Shown here one piece after another: positions 13,495-21,142 of a stretch of 36,780 nucleotides of DNA. The DNA is from a virus. The notes beneath the pieces are model-generated. The model ran no database searches and was not told the origin of the DNA. It saw nothing but the letters and a program-made list of their open reading frames with translations. The stretch is taken from IMG/VR virus record IMGVR_UViG_3300043446_001906, positions 1 to 36,780 of that record; one strand, 5' to 3'. A program made the translations under genes and the position numbers. Every line of letters begins with the position of its first letter. Position 1 is the stretch's first letter.

Positions 13495-14401
13495 GCCTGC
13501 TGGCGGTGTAGATGTCCAGCCGGCTGCCACCCTGCTTCCACAGCCGCCCGGCGTAAGCGTGCCGCAGGGCGTAGGGCCGCCACGGCAGGCCCAGCCGCTT
13601 GAGCTCTTTGCTAAGCCACTTGGCCACCTGATCGGGCCGTTCATGGCCGCCGCGACTTTCCATGGTGGGACGGATACGGCGGTCGTGCAGCCGGAACCGC
13701 TCGACCCATTCGCGATGCAGCGGCACCACCGTGCGGAATCCGGTCTTGCTCTGCTCTTGGACTTGGCAGTAGTCCTTGTCGATCAGCACCGCGCTTTCGA
13801 TTTCATGGGGCCGCAAGCCGTAGGTGGCCATCATCCCGAAATACCAGCTGGCTGGCCCAGCGCCCTCCACCCATTCCACGATCTCGTCATCGGTTGGCAC
13901 CGCCACCGGCGCCGCTTCTCGGTAGGTCGGTTGCGGCACCTCCGGGAACGGCACCGCCACCAGCTTGGCCAAGTGCTTGAGCAGATAGAAGAGCTCCTTG
14001 TAGCTACATGTGCCCCGGTCATACCGCTGCAGGGCTGCCGCCATGCTTGCCGTATCGCACCGACTACCGGCCGGCAGCTGGCGAAGTCGGCCCATGTAGT
14101 TGATCTGCCAGGTCGACTCTGACGTGCGGCCCAGCACGACTCGCGCACGGTGGAGCTTGGCGATGGCCTCCCGCCAGGTGATGCCCTCCGTCTCGCCGTC
14201 GGACCAGTAGGCCCAGCTGAACGACCCATCCGTCAGTTGTCGCTCAAGCGTGGCCAGCTGCTTGGCAGCCACCCGCCGATTGACCGGTGAGTCGTCCATC
14301 CGCAGGGCAATGCGGCACTGCTGCAGGCCTGACTGGCCGTCCCGACGCGGCACCTTGGCAAGCAGGTACAGCCTGCCCCGATGGACATTGACGGAAGGCA
14401 T
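13373..14401 (-). CDS. int: Tyrosine integrase
   Basis: 342 aa. The catalytic domain is about residues 165-325: Arg in YGLRPHE (R197), Lys in SKTGFR (K219), YALRHAYAGR (R280 and following His), LMGHS (His306), and the Tyr nucleophile in ARTYRAH (Y315). The first His of the usual H-x-x-R box is Tyr here (Y277). N-terminal core-binding region about 75-155. It should integrate and, with the excisionase-like protein, excise the phage. ATG start at 14401; no close Shine-Dalgarno site. Confidence 0.93.
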   Translation of the reverse strand: MPSVNVHRGRLYLLAKVPRRDGQSGLQQCRIALRMDDSPVNRRVAAKQLATLERQLTDGSFSWAYWSDGETEGITWREAIAKLHRARVVLGRTSESTWQINYMGRLRQLPAGSRCDTASMAAALQRYDRGTCSYKELFYLLKHLAKLVAVPFPEVPQPTYREAAPVAVPTDDEIVEWVEGAGPASWYFGMMATYGLRPHEIESAVLIDKDYCQVQEQSKTGFRTVVPLHREWVERFRLHDRRIRPTMESRGGHERPDQVAKWLSKELKRLGLPWRPYALRHAYAGRLWKQGGSRLDIYTASRLMGHSPQQHARTYRAHIQPHAVAEAAERALLGDPAPPLPG

Positions 14402-14682
14402 GAGCGAATACGACTTTGACGGGCGGTGCAGTGGTGGCCGATGGACGGCCGGTACATAACTAGCCCATTTCCAGGCCCAGACGGTCCCTCCCAGTCCCTC
14501 GGCCCTTCTTGCCCTCGTCGCTCAGACCCGCTGCAGCGCAACCACTCTCGGCTCTACGACTGGCCAGCACTGCCAAATACAAGTCTTCTGGAATTTCCCG
14601 GATGTCGTAGTTCCAGCCCAGTCACCGCAGGCACTCTCGGCGGACGTACATAGAGCGTCCATCAGCAAGGCCTGCCGGCACT
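14402..14682. other. Intergenic stretch beside integrase, possible attP region
   Basis: About 280 bases with no convincing gene on either strand. It holds a short GGCCG-5-CGGCC inverted repeat near 14433-14447 and a locally AT-richer spot (TACATAACTAG). Position next to int makes it the obvious place for the phage attachment site, but I see no tRNA-like segment or core sequence that proves it. Confidence 0.35.
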
Positions 14683-14693
14683 GGAAACCTAGG
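14683..14693 (+). repeat. Late junction motif, half-site
   Basis: GGAAACCTAGG lies two bases before the start ATG at 14696. It is the first (leftmost) sense copy of the motif that recurs at gene junctions throughout the late half of the window. Confidence 0.55.
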
Positions 14694-14695
14694 GG

Positions 14696-14908
14696 ATGAG
14701 CGACCTGCCGACCTGGGAAGTAGTGGCCCGTGGTGACCAGCTGCTGTGGCGCGTGTGCGGCGGTGGCTTGTGCGTAGAAGAGACCTGCGGCCACCGGGCA
14801 TTGGCCGAGTTTGAGGCCCTGTGTCGCACCCATGGCATCGAGCCGCCTCGCGGGGGACCATCGCTTCCGGAGCGTGGACCCAGCGAGGTGGACGAACCCG
14901 GCGTCTGA
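14696..14908 (+). CDS. Small hypothetical protein
   Basis: 70 aa directly behind the junction motif. WEVVARGDQLLWRVCGGGLC then HRALAEFEALCRTHGI: strand-rich start and one helix. No family recognised. Five bases before the dCTP-deaminase-family gene, so probably co-transcribed. Confidence 0.6.
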   Translation: MSDLPTWEVVARGDQLLWRVCGGGLCVEETCGHRALAEFEALCRTHGIEPPRGGPSLPERGPSEVDEPGV

Positions 14909-14913
14909 CCCCT

Positions 14914-15423
14914 GTGATCCTTCCTGACCACCAGATCCATGCCCTCTGCGAGCAGGGCATGGTGAGCCCGTATGACCGCGACCTCTGCAACCCCTGCAGC
15001 CTTGACGTGCGGCTGGGCTCCACGTTGCTGATTGAGTCCGCTCAGAGCCCCGAGCTGGTCCGCTACCCACTGGAGGGCCACACCCAGGACCGCCCTTACT
15101 GGATGTCACCGGGTCAGTTCGTGCTGAGTGGAACTCTGGAGTACGTGCGGATCCCGGAGACGATCTGCGCTCAGTTCGCCCTTAAGTCATCCCGCGCCCG
15201 CGAGGGGATCGAGCATCTGCTGGCCGGATGGATCGACAGCGGATTCTGGGGCGTGATCACCCTTGAGTTGCACAACTCCCGCCAGCTGCATCCGGTCGCT
15301 CTGTGGCCCGGCATGCGGATCGGGCAGCTTGTCTTCTCAAGGCTGGCCAGCACCCCGGAGCGCAGCTATGCCGTCACTGGCCGCTACCACCAAGCGCAGA
15401 CAGTGGAGGCCAGCAAGGGCTAG
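14914..15423 (+). CDS. dcd: dCTP deaminase / dUTPase family protein
   Basis: 169 aa from a GTG start (MILPDHQIHALC). Signature segments: NPCSLDVRLG (about 27-36), LKSSRAREGIEHLLAGWIDSGF (about 89-110), GVITLELHN, and PGMRIGQLVFSRL. The family converts dCTP to dUTP and/or removes dUTP, supplying dTTP precursors or keeping uracil out of DNA. Its stop overlaps the converging peptidase gene by 4 bases. Whether it is a deaminase, a dUTPase or bifunctional cannot be settled here. Confidence 0.88.
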   Translation: MILPDHQIHALCEQGMVSPYDRDLCNPCSLDVRLGSTLLIESAQSPELVRYPLEGHTQDRPYWMSPGQFVLSGTLEYVRIPETICAQFALKSSRAREGIEHLLAGWIDSGFWGVITLELHNSRQLHPVALWPGMRIGQLVFSRLASTPERSYAVTGRYHQAQTVEASKG

Positions 15424-16118
15424 GAGAAGCACCACCCCCAGCCGCTGCCGGAGCCCTCGGGCATCCAGCGTGGGTTCATGTTGCGGAAGCTGTAGCGCTG
15501 CGACTGGCCCGACAGCCCGCCCTGCTGGACCCACGTGCCGCTCACAAGGTCCAGCTCTCCGTAGGGGTCGTGAACGATCCAAGCGTCAGCCTCGTAACCG
15601 ATGGCCGTGATGTAGTGCCCCCCAGTGGAGGCTGATACCGGGCCGTGATGCAGGATCCCAATGGCACAGGGCAATCCGGCCTTCAGCTCTGCCATCAGGT
15701 CACCGGCCGTCATGTTCTGCCGGAACCGTGCCCGCACTCCCAGATGGGCCAGAGCCTGCCGATGGGCGTCCTGGCTGGTGGTATCGCCGTACTGCTGCAC
15801 CACCCGCAGATAGTCCACGTCATCGCGGATGCCCTTGACGCCGAGGAACGCCAGGCACATGGCGATCGAGGAGGTCTGGCACTGCCGCCACCCGGTCGGG
15901 CCGTTGTCCAGCTGCGGGAAGTACGGCACCTTGAGCGGGTTGGTGACGCGCCTCGGGCTGGGGCTGGGCTCCTTGGCCGGCGGATCCGCCCGCCACATCT
16001 CCGCAAACTGAGCCAGCGTTGCAGATGGCACCTGCTCATTGAGCCAATTCAGAGCCGCCGTCTGATGGCTCAAGCCCTTGTACGCCTTGGCCACGTCCAC
16101 CAGCCGGATGTCAGCCAC
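15420..16118 (-). CDS. C39-like peptidase domain protein (candidate lysis enzyme)
   Basis: 232 aa from GTG 16118. Papain-like C39 pattern: VPYFPQLDNGP then RQCQTSSIAMCLAFLG with the catalytic Cys80, GGHYITAIGY with His168, and VHDPYG with Asp184. Residues 1-57 (VAKAYKGLSHQTAALNWLNEQV) form a separate helical segment I recall from picocyanobacterial phage proteins. Next to two small membrane proteins it could act as the lysin that opens the cell wall, or process a virion protein. Peptidase family is fairly secure; substrate is inferred. Confidence 0.8.
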   Translation of the reverse strand: MADIRLVDVAKAYKGLSHQTAALNWLNEQVPSATLAQFAEMWRADPPAKEPSPSPRRVTNPLKVPYFPQLDNGPTGWRQCQTSSIAMCLAFLGVKGIRDDVDYLRVVQQYGDTTSQDAHRQALAHLGVRARFRQNMTAGDLMAELKAGLPCAIGILHHGPVSASTGGHYITAIGYEADAWIVHDPYGELDLVSGTWVQQGGLSGQSQRYSFRNMNPRWMPEGSGSGWGWCFS

Positions 16119-16141
16119 TGCGCCCGCACGATGCTTTGCTT

Positions 16142-16158
16142 AGGTTTCCCGGCAACCT
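16142..16158. repeat. Late junction palindrome, divergent site
   Basis: AGGTTTCCCGGCAACCT, arms AGGTT/AACCT with a 7-base centre. It lies between the peptidase start (16118, minus) and the plus-strand gene at 16179. It is the exact reverse complement of the 17-bp element at 28368-28384. Confidence 0.65.
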
Positions 16159-16178
16159 GAGGCAGCTGCAGGCCTGCC

Positions 16179-16481
16179 GTGGCTGCTCCGACGCTGGCCT
16201 GGGGCAAAGCGCATCTGTTCCAGCTGCCGGATGACTCACACCTCTACGGCAGGGAATTTGAGCTGCTGCCGGCCGGCACGATGTTTGCCGCTGCGGTGAT
16301 CCTCCACGGCCTCGTAGGTGTCCCGGCCAGCATTGGCAGCGATAGCCTCGCCCGTGTTGCTGCTGATGCCATGCCGGAGGTGTATCCCACCCGAGGCACA
16401 GACTCCGACGAGCTGGAGTTGTACGTCAGAGACGTGTTAGAGGGCTTCCGGTTGCAGCAGCTGCAGGACGTTCAGGACTGA
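16179..16481 (+). CDS. Hypothetical plus-strand protein in the late region
   Basis: 100 aa from GTG 16179. LFQLPDDSHLYGREFELLPAG, AAAVILHGLVGVPASIG and LYVRDVLEGFRLQQLQDV suggest a mixed alpha/beta fold. No family recognised. It runs against the direction of the surrounding late genes, and its end overlaps the converging membrane-protein gene by 10 bases. Upstream is the divergent junction palindrome. Confidence 0.6.
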   Translation: MAAPTLAWGKAHLFQLPDDSHLYGREFELLPAGTMFAAAVILHGLVGVPASIGSDSLARVAADAMPEVYPTRGTDSDELELYVRDVLEGFRLQQLQDVQD

Positions 16482-16768
16482 CGGCGCTTGAACCGCCCGG
16501 ACTCGTCGCGTTCGGTGCCGGGTTGATCCTCGGGCCGAAGAGCGGGATTCAACGACCAATACCCGAGGGCGTACCCACCCCGACCCATGGCGCCGAGGCC
16601 CATGAAAGATCCGGCTTGGAGGTAGCAACGGTCACGGGCACCGGGAGTGTGATCGGTCATGCGACAGTCCGCCAGATAGACCGCGCCAAAGATCACAGCA
16701 GCAGTGCTGGCGCCTTTAAGGAGCGAAGCGCCGCTGCCGATGGCACCGAGGACGGTGGTCAGCTTCAT
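16472..16768 (-). CDS. Small membrane protein, candidate holin
   Basis: 98 aa. ATG 16768 overlaps the upstream stop as ATGA; longer in-frame readings lack such support. TTVLGAIGSGASLLKGASTAAVIFGAVYLADC (residues 4-35) can form one or two membrane helices, and another Gly-rich hydrophobic stretch follows (LQAGSFMGLGAMGRGGYALGYW). The tail is charged. Size, topology and place beside the peptidase fit a holin or holin partner; there is no diagnostic motif. Confidence 0.55.
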   Translation of the reverse strand: MKLTTVLGAIGSGASLLKGASTAAVIFGAVYLADCRMTDHTPGARDRCYLQAGSFMGLGAMGRGGYALGYWSLNPALRPEDQPGTERDESGRFKRRQS

Positions 16769-17166
16769 GATCGCTGCTCCAGTTGCTGGCGGTTCTGATG
16801 AATGCCATCGCGGTTGATCCCGACGCCCACCAAGGCCAGCAAAGCGATGATCACGGCAGCCCAGGATGCAGCGGTGCCAAACGACCACGTAGCCATTGCG
16901 GTCCCGCCTTTGCGTGAGGCATCGGAGGAAACCAACTGATCCACCTTTGCTGTTAGGCCGGCAATATCGGCACTGGTGACCATGTGGCGTTCCAGCTCCA
17001 CCTGCCGCTGCTCCAGCCGCTCAATACGGGACAGAAATGCCGCAGTGCTGGCCTGTGACTGCGAGATGCTGGCCTGCAGGCCGGTGATGAGCCCCTCCAG
17101 CCGACCCAACCGGTCCACGATGGCGAGCAGGTTGGATTCGCTCTCGGTCACGATGCTTGAGGCCAC
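16765..17166 (-). CDS. Coiled-coil protein with C-terminal membrane anchor (lysis-region)
   Basis: 133 aa from GTG 17166. Long coiled coil (NLLAIVDRLGRLEGLITGLQ, LSRIERLEQRQVELERHM), then a membrane helix (WAAVIIALLALVGVGI, about 104-119) and a short charged tail. This resembles small phage haemolysin-XhlA-like proteins that work with holins, though that is similarity of layout only. The start lies directly behind a junction motif copy, and the gene is ATGA-coupled to the next membrane protein. Confidence 0.6.
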   Translation of the reverse strand: MASSIVTESESNLLAIVDRLGRLEGLITGLQASISQSQASTAAFLSRIERLEQRQVELERHMVTSADIAGLTAKVDQLVSSDASRKGGTAMATWSFGTAASWAAVIIALLALVGVGINRDGIHQNRQQLEQRS

Positions 17167-17169
17167 GGT

Positions 17170-18915
17170 CTAGGTTTCCGGCAGGGCCAGAGCTCCCTCC
17201 ACGATGTCCCCCACTTCCTGGGTGGTGGCGGCATTGGCCACACGGTCCAGCTCTGGGGTGAGCTCGGTACGCACAGCCTCCGCGATCTCGGTGGCATCGA
17301 CGGGCGTGGAGTTGGTCACGTTGTCCACGGTGCCGCCGGTCACCTCACGGACAGTGGTGCTCCACACCTCAACGGCGATCTCCTCAACCGTGGGAACGTC
17401 AACGGTCGGAGAGTTCGTGAGGTTGTCCACCCGGTTCAGGGTGCCACCAGGCGCCAGCCTGCTGCTCACCGCCGCGTCCAGGTTGTCGAGGCCCGTCGCC
17501 CTGGTGCTGGTGAGCCGGCTGAGCAGGGTCGTCACGCCTGACGAGTCAGCAACAGCGTTGCTGATCGCGGCGTTGATGTTGTCGGCCAGCAACTTGCCGA
17601 TGGTGCCGGCGCCGGTCAGGACACTGGTTGCCACGCCCCACACGGCGCTAGCCACATCCGACGCGCTGGGAATGGTGGTTGTCAGCGTGCGGGTCGCAGC
17701 GGCCCAAACCGTGGAGGCGATCGTTGCGGCAGAGGGCGCTGCGGTGGTCGGAATCGCCGCCAGCTGCGTGTCAAGGTTGGCGCTGGCCAGGCCAATGGCG
17801 GCCCTGATCGATGCGGCTGAGATCGTTGCCGTGCCGGTGGTGTTGTCAACCGCCACACCGCTAAGCACGCTGCTGGCACCAGGCACAGCGCAGGTGCCGG
17901 TCAGCTCGTTAGCCGGCCCGTAAACGGTGCCGCTGCGGACGTCGCCCACGGCCGGGTTGCCGCCCACAGAGTCGGCGGTGTAGAGGGGACGGATCACTGA
18001 CAGGTTGGCGCTGCGGATCTGGTAGTAGGTGGCGGGCGGGGTGGTGTTCTGCCAGAACCAGCGGCCAGCATTGACCGGATTGATTCCAGATGAAGTTGTT
18101 AAAAATGGGCCGGTAAGTGTTGTTACGCCGGTATAAGATCCGGTCAGCCCGGAAACACTTCCAGCCTGAACCGATCCCACATGGTTGAGAACTCCTGTAC
18201 TTAAGTTGTTCACGCCCTCGGCAGACGCGCTCCCGATTGCTGTGCCGGCAATGGTCATGAGACCAGTCGAGCTATTCCGTGCACCATTGGCACTTGCCTG
18301 GGTTCCGCCCGTGCAGTTGCCGGTGATGTTCATGGTTCCAGAGCTGCCATTCAAAGCCCCTATAGTTCCACTATTTGCCCCTCCTACACAGTTTCCCGTG
18401 ATATTGACCGCGCCGGTTCCTGTATTAAGCGCACCGCAGTTATTATTCGCGCCGACGCCAATGCAATTGCCAATGATGTTCATGGTGCCCGCGCCTGTAT
18501 TGTTTGCGCCGGCGTTAGAGCAGGTTCCCACAATAGAAAGCGTACCCGCGCCGCTGTGTACGACGGAGTAAACGCCGTTTCCTCCAAATACGGCGCCAGT
18601 GCAGTTAGCATTTAGCCGGCAGGACTGGCCGCTTGTTAGAGTTGACAAAAAGCAGTTTGTCCCCGTTGAGTTAGACTGAACCACTCCATTTGTTGCAGTG
18701 CAAGTTAGCGTGATCCCGGTTGTAGGCGCAAACTGACCGCCAGCCGTCACCCCAGTCGCCGACGCATTACTGATGCTCAACACCGTCGGCGACGTATCAA
18801 TCGTCACCGTGAACGTGTTGCTGTAGACATCATCCGCCGACGTCGGCAGCGCCCCGGTGTTCCACACCGTCGTGTCGCTCCAGTTGCCTGTCTTGACTGC
18901 GCGGACGATCGCCAT
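17170..18915 (-). CDS. Tail fibre-like protein with beta-solenoid repeats
   Basis: 581 aa. The N-terminus (VRAVKTGNWSDTTVWNTGALPTSADDV) is an opening seen on many phage fibre or adhesin proteins. Residues about 120-260 are repeats of roughly 25-27 residues with the kernel TMNITGNCTGG / AVNITGNCVGG, predicted to stack as a beta-solenoid with Cys ladders. The C-terminal half is helical and repetitive (SAATIASTVWAAATRTLT, VASAVWGVATSVL). The DNA of the repeat part (about 18085-18665) is clearly AT-richer. A receptor-binding role is inferred from position at the end of the tail genes. Confidence 0.75.
   Translation of the reverse strand: MAIVRAVKTGNWSDTTVWNTGALPTSADDVYSNTFTVTIDTSPTVLSISNASATGVTAGGQFAPTTGITLTCTATNGVVQSNSTGTNCFLSTLTSGQSCRLNANCTGAVFGGNGVYSVVHSGAGTLSIVGTCSNAGANNTGAGTMNIIGNCIGVGANNNCGALNTGTGAVNITGNCVGGANSGTIGALNGSSGTMNITGNCTGGTQASANGARNSSTGLMTIAGTAIGSASAEGVNNLSTGVLNHVGSVQAGSVSGLTGSYTGVTTLTGPFLTTSSGINPVNAGRWFWQNTTPPATYYQIRSANLSVIRPLYTADSVGGNPAVGDVRSGTVYGPANELTGTCAVPGASSVLSGVAVDNTTGTATISAASIRAAIGLASANLDTQLAAIPTTAAPSAATIASTVWAAATRTLTTTIPSASDVASAVWGVATSVLTGAGTIGKLLADNINAAISNAVADSSGVTTLLSRLTSTRATGLDNLDAAVSSRLAPGGTLNRVDNLTNSPTVDVPTVEEIAVEVWSTTVREVTGGTVDNVTNSTPVDATEIAEAVRTELTPELDRVANAATTQEVGDIVEGALALPET
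17171..17181 (-). repeat. Late junction motif, half-site
   Basis: Read on the minus strand: CCGGAAACCTA, followed by GACC and the GTG start at 17166. It also forms the last codons and stop of the upstream tail-fibre gene (Glu-Thr-stop). Confidence 0.55.
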
Positions 18916-18917
18916 GA

Positions 18918-19211
18918 TCAGAGCCCCTTCGCGTCAATGAACGCCTGAGCCGCTGCTTCCAGCGCTGTCAGGAACTGAGCCACTACCGGGTCACTGGCAG
19001 CGTCCACCGTGGCGTCGCCGTAGACCACAGCACGTGCCTCGGCATCCAGCCGTTCCGGCCCATCAGGCCCCACCAGGTACGGCGTCAAGCGCACCGCGAT
19101 CGAGGCCCCGAACCCATCGGGATGCTCCATCGGACTGAGGGCCAGGTTGGCCGCCAGCTTGTCGTACGTCTTGCCGTCGCGGGTGATCGGTTGGGTGCTG
19201 ATCAGGGCCAT
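18918..19211 (-). CDS. Hypothetical tail-region protein
   Basis: 97 aa. ISTQPITRDGKTYDKLAANLAL, ASIAVRLTPYLVGPDG and a helical C-terminus (FLTALEAAAQAFIDAKG). Three bases after the upstream gene and two before the fibre gene, so co-transcribed. A small tail accessory or fibre-associated protein is likely from context only. Confidence 0.65.
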   Translation of the reverse strand: MALISTQPITRDGKTYDKLAANLALSPMEHPDGFGASIAVRLTPYLVGPDGPERLDAEARAVVYGDATVDAASDPVVAQFLTALEAAAQAFIDAKGL

Positions 19212-19214
19212 GGC

Positions 19215-19835
19215 TCAGGAATAGGTGTGGGAAGCACGGCCGGTCCAGGTGACGCCAGCCGCTGTGCCTTTGCTGGTGCGGATGCCGGCTGCGTCGTAGA
19301 TGCTGCGGGTGACAGTCCACCTCGCTGCCGATTCCGCTACGCCTTGCGGTGCCTTGCCGACGTAGATCGTTCCAGCAGTGTCGGCATCCACCAGCACCTG
19401 ATACTTCACCGACTCCTGCGGGTAGTTCGTGTCTACGTCAAAGGTTGCCGCGTTCGGCCTTGTCTGCAGGTCCACTCGCATTTGCGCACCAGGCCCCACA
19501 CCACGCGGCACATTGATCAACACCGCATTGCTGCCGGGGTAGGCCCAGATCAGCCGTCCCGCCACCGTCTGCAACGGTGTATCTCCGGCCCAATCCACCA
19601 GATACAGGGTCCAGCGGTCGCCAGCGGTTTCCTGCCGGTACTGCACCACCGGCACTGGTTCAGGATCCCGCACGATCACCACCTCCAGCCCCTCGACCGT
19701 CGTCCCCGGCGGCAGGCTCTCACCCGCAGCCCGCACCGCAATGGCTGGTGTGGTGGCACCGTTTGCCAGCCGGTACGTGCCGAGCACATCCGTTAGCACG
19801 GTTTCCAGTTGAACCCTGATGTCGCGGATGTTCAT
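19215..19835 (-). CDS. Hypothetical tail protein
   Basis: 206 aa, with its ATG overlapping the upstream stop as ATGA and a junction motif copy just before it. N-terminal helix (RDIRVQLETVLTDVLGTYR) then beta-rich segments (GLEVVIVRDPEPVPVVQYRQ, WTLYLVDWAGD). Helix-then-beta layout resembles tail-terminator or minor tail proteins, but no specific family is recognised. Confidence 0.65.
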   Translation of the reverse strand: MNIRDIRVQLETVLTDVLGTYRLANGATTPAIAVRAAGESLPPGTTVEGLEVVIVRDPEPVPVVQYRQETAGDRWTLYLVDWAGDTPLQTVAGRLIWAYPGSNAVLINVPRGVGPGAQMRVDLQTRPNAATFDVDTNYPQESVKYQVLVDADTAGTIYVGKAPQGVAESAARWTVTRSIYDAAGIRTSKGTAAGVTWTGRASHTYS

Positions 19836-21003
19836 GGCGTAGGTTCCCCGGCCAGCAAGAGGTCAGCTTCCAACCATCCAAAGCCATCCCGCTTGGGAAG
19901 CCGTACCTCATGCCGGCATAACGGCCGGTCCAGCTCCCGCACCGTGACCGGTCCACTGATCTGTCCCCGCACGACCACCAGTCCACCTCGTACGTTCCGG
20001 CCTTCCCATCGTGGGGCCAGCACCCACACTGCGTCGTCATCGCTGCGCAGGGCCCGCACAGCCGGCACTGTGGCGCCTGGCTTGCTGGCGGCCAGCACGT
20101 CTGGCCAGATGCTGATCACCAAGGGCGGGCAGCGGTCCTCGTGCCGTAGGGCGAGGGCCACAGCAGCCACCTCAGCGCTGAGCCCATCGGGCTGCTCCTG
20201 CTCGCGGAAGAAGCAGAACTGCTCGGTGGTGAACGCTGCCGACTTCGCCGGGTCGCGGTTCACGTTGGCCATCAGCGCCGTGAGCTGCGCCACCGGCAGC
20301 TCCATGATGCTGGCCTGCTGCCGCTGGATCTGCTGCAGCTCCTCGTATGCCGCCAGCACCACTGCCCTTAGCTCGCGGCCGAAACTGCCTCGCTGGAAAG
20401 CGCCGGGATAGGCATGGCACAGGCGCCAGAAGATCCGCCCCCAGTCGGTCGTCTGCCTCTCCCATTGGCCGGCCGCTGCTTTTTTAGCTCCTCCTCGCTG
20501 GGGCGGTTATCCGGCAGATTCTCGGCTGCCTGCTCGTCCTGGATCAGCTGCCAGATGTCCGTCAGCAGCACTCGCGCCAGCGTGCCTGTGTCGGCCATGG
20601 ACCAGCTAGGGCGGTTCAGCCGGTGGCGGATGATCGCCGTGATGCTGGCCTCCATCGTGCGCTGACCCGCGACCGAGTAGCAGCGAACGACCTGTTCAAT
20701 GCGGCTGGCATGACGCAGGCGGATCTTCTCGGCTGCTTTCTCCAGCGTGGTGCCATTGATGGCCTGCTCCACGATGGCGAACGCTTCAGAGATGGAGATG
20801 CTTTCCTCAGTGGCGATAGCGTCCGCCAGCTGCGCACCTTTGACGAAAGCAGACTGATCGTTGGCCAACAGCTCCGAGATGGTGTCCGACTCGTTGACCG
20901 TCAGGCCCCCCAGTACGGGGATTTCAAGGATGCCGGAGTCAAGCGTTCCGACACGTCGGGGTGGATGCTGCCGTGGTGCGACAACAAAGGGCAGGCTGGA
21001 CAT
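19832..21003 (-). CDS. Predicted -1 frameshift fusion product (tail protein)
   Basis: If ribosomes slip -1 at A AAA AAG (20485-20479), 175 residues of the upstream frame are fused to 215 residues of the downstream frame, giving 390 aa. The downstream frame opens at 20506 (after a TAA) without a good start, and its first residues look like real protein (AAAGQWERQTTDWGRIFW then LCHAYPGAFQRGSFGRELRA), followed by long helices. A GTG at 20362 exists, but starting there would drop this conserved-looking part. The arrangement resembles the G/GT proteins of lambda-like tails, but it lies after the tape measure gene, not before it. Confidence 0.6.
19840..19853 (-). repeat. Late junction motif, variant half-site
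   Basis: Minus-strand reading GGCCGGGGAACCTA, then CGCC and the ATG at 19835. One base shorter in the A-run than other copies but in the same place relative to the start codon. Confidence 0.45.
20368..21003 (-). CDS. Tail-region protein, zero-frame product
   Basis: 211 aa without frameshifting. Helical core: NESDTISELLANDQSAFVKG, TTLEKAAEKIRLRHASRIEQ, RTMEASITAIIRHRLN, LARVLLTDIWQLIQDEQAAE. After the slippery site the frame continues only 36 low-complexity residues (GRGRRPTGGGSSG...), as expected for the short form of a frameshift pair. I do not recognise a named family. Confidence 0.7.
   Translation of the reverse strand: MSSLPFVVAPRQHPPRRVGTLDSGILEIPVLGGLTVNESDTISELLANDQSAFVKGAQLADAIATEESISISEAFAIVEQAINGTTLEKAAEKIRLRHASRIEQVVRCYSVAGQRTMEASITAIIRHRLNRPSWSMADTGTLARVLLTDIWQLIQDEQAAENLPDNRPSEEELKKQRPANGRGRRPTGGGSSGACAMPIPALSSEAVSAAS
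20479..20485 (-). promoter_or_regulatory. Programmed -1 frameshift slippery heptamer
   Basis: Minus-strand A AAA AAG in the zero frame, the same heptamer as in E. coli dnaX. AGGAGG lies four bases upstream on the mRNA, and a GGCCGGCC self-complementary stretch lies just downstream. The next codon after slipping (GCA) opens the long second frame. Confidence 0.65.
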
Positions 21004-21013
21004 GGTGGGTGGG

Positions 21014-21139
21014 TCAGGCGGTTGCCTGTTGCTTGAGCTTTCCCAGTTGCATTTGCTTGAGGTACAGGTAGCGGTTGACTTGGGTTTGCTGCTGAGCGGC
21101 CAGGAGCAGTGCGGCAGGGTTGGGCGGTGGTTTGTTCAT
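21014..21139 (-). CDS. Short hypothetical protein between tail genes
   Basis: 41 aa. It starts with ATG 21139 only three bases after the upstream TAA and ends ten bases before the next ATG, filling an otherwise empty gap. Sequence is Pro-rich then Gln/Leu-rich and helical (PAALLLAAQQQTQVNRYLYL). No family; position and tight spacing are the main evidence. Confidence 0.5.
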   Translation of the reverse strand: MNKPPPNPAALLLAAQQQTQVNRYLYLKQMQLGKLKQQATA

Positions 21140-21142
21140 GGC

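Noticed and set aside
14683-14700. Late junction motif as an ECF-type -35 (GGAAC-like) promoter element
   Set aside because: It sits 2-8 bases before start codons, so a matching -10 would fall inside the coding region, and none is seen there.
14522-15109. 195-codon minus-strand open frame over the small gene and the dCTP-deaminase-family gene
   Set aside because: Gly/Ser/Arg-rich shadow; opposite strand encodes a recognisable enzyme.
19442-19452. AGGTTGCCGCG, resembling the late junction motif
   Set aside because: Lies inside the coding sequence of a tail gene, far from any start, and lacks the TAGGTT extension.
20172-20465. Minus-strand frame starting GEADDRLGADLL over the frameshift region
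   Set aside because: Third frame over the same bases; Ala/Gly-rich without motifs, while the other two frames are explained by the slippery site.
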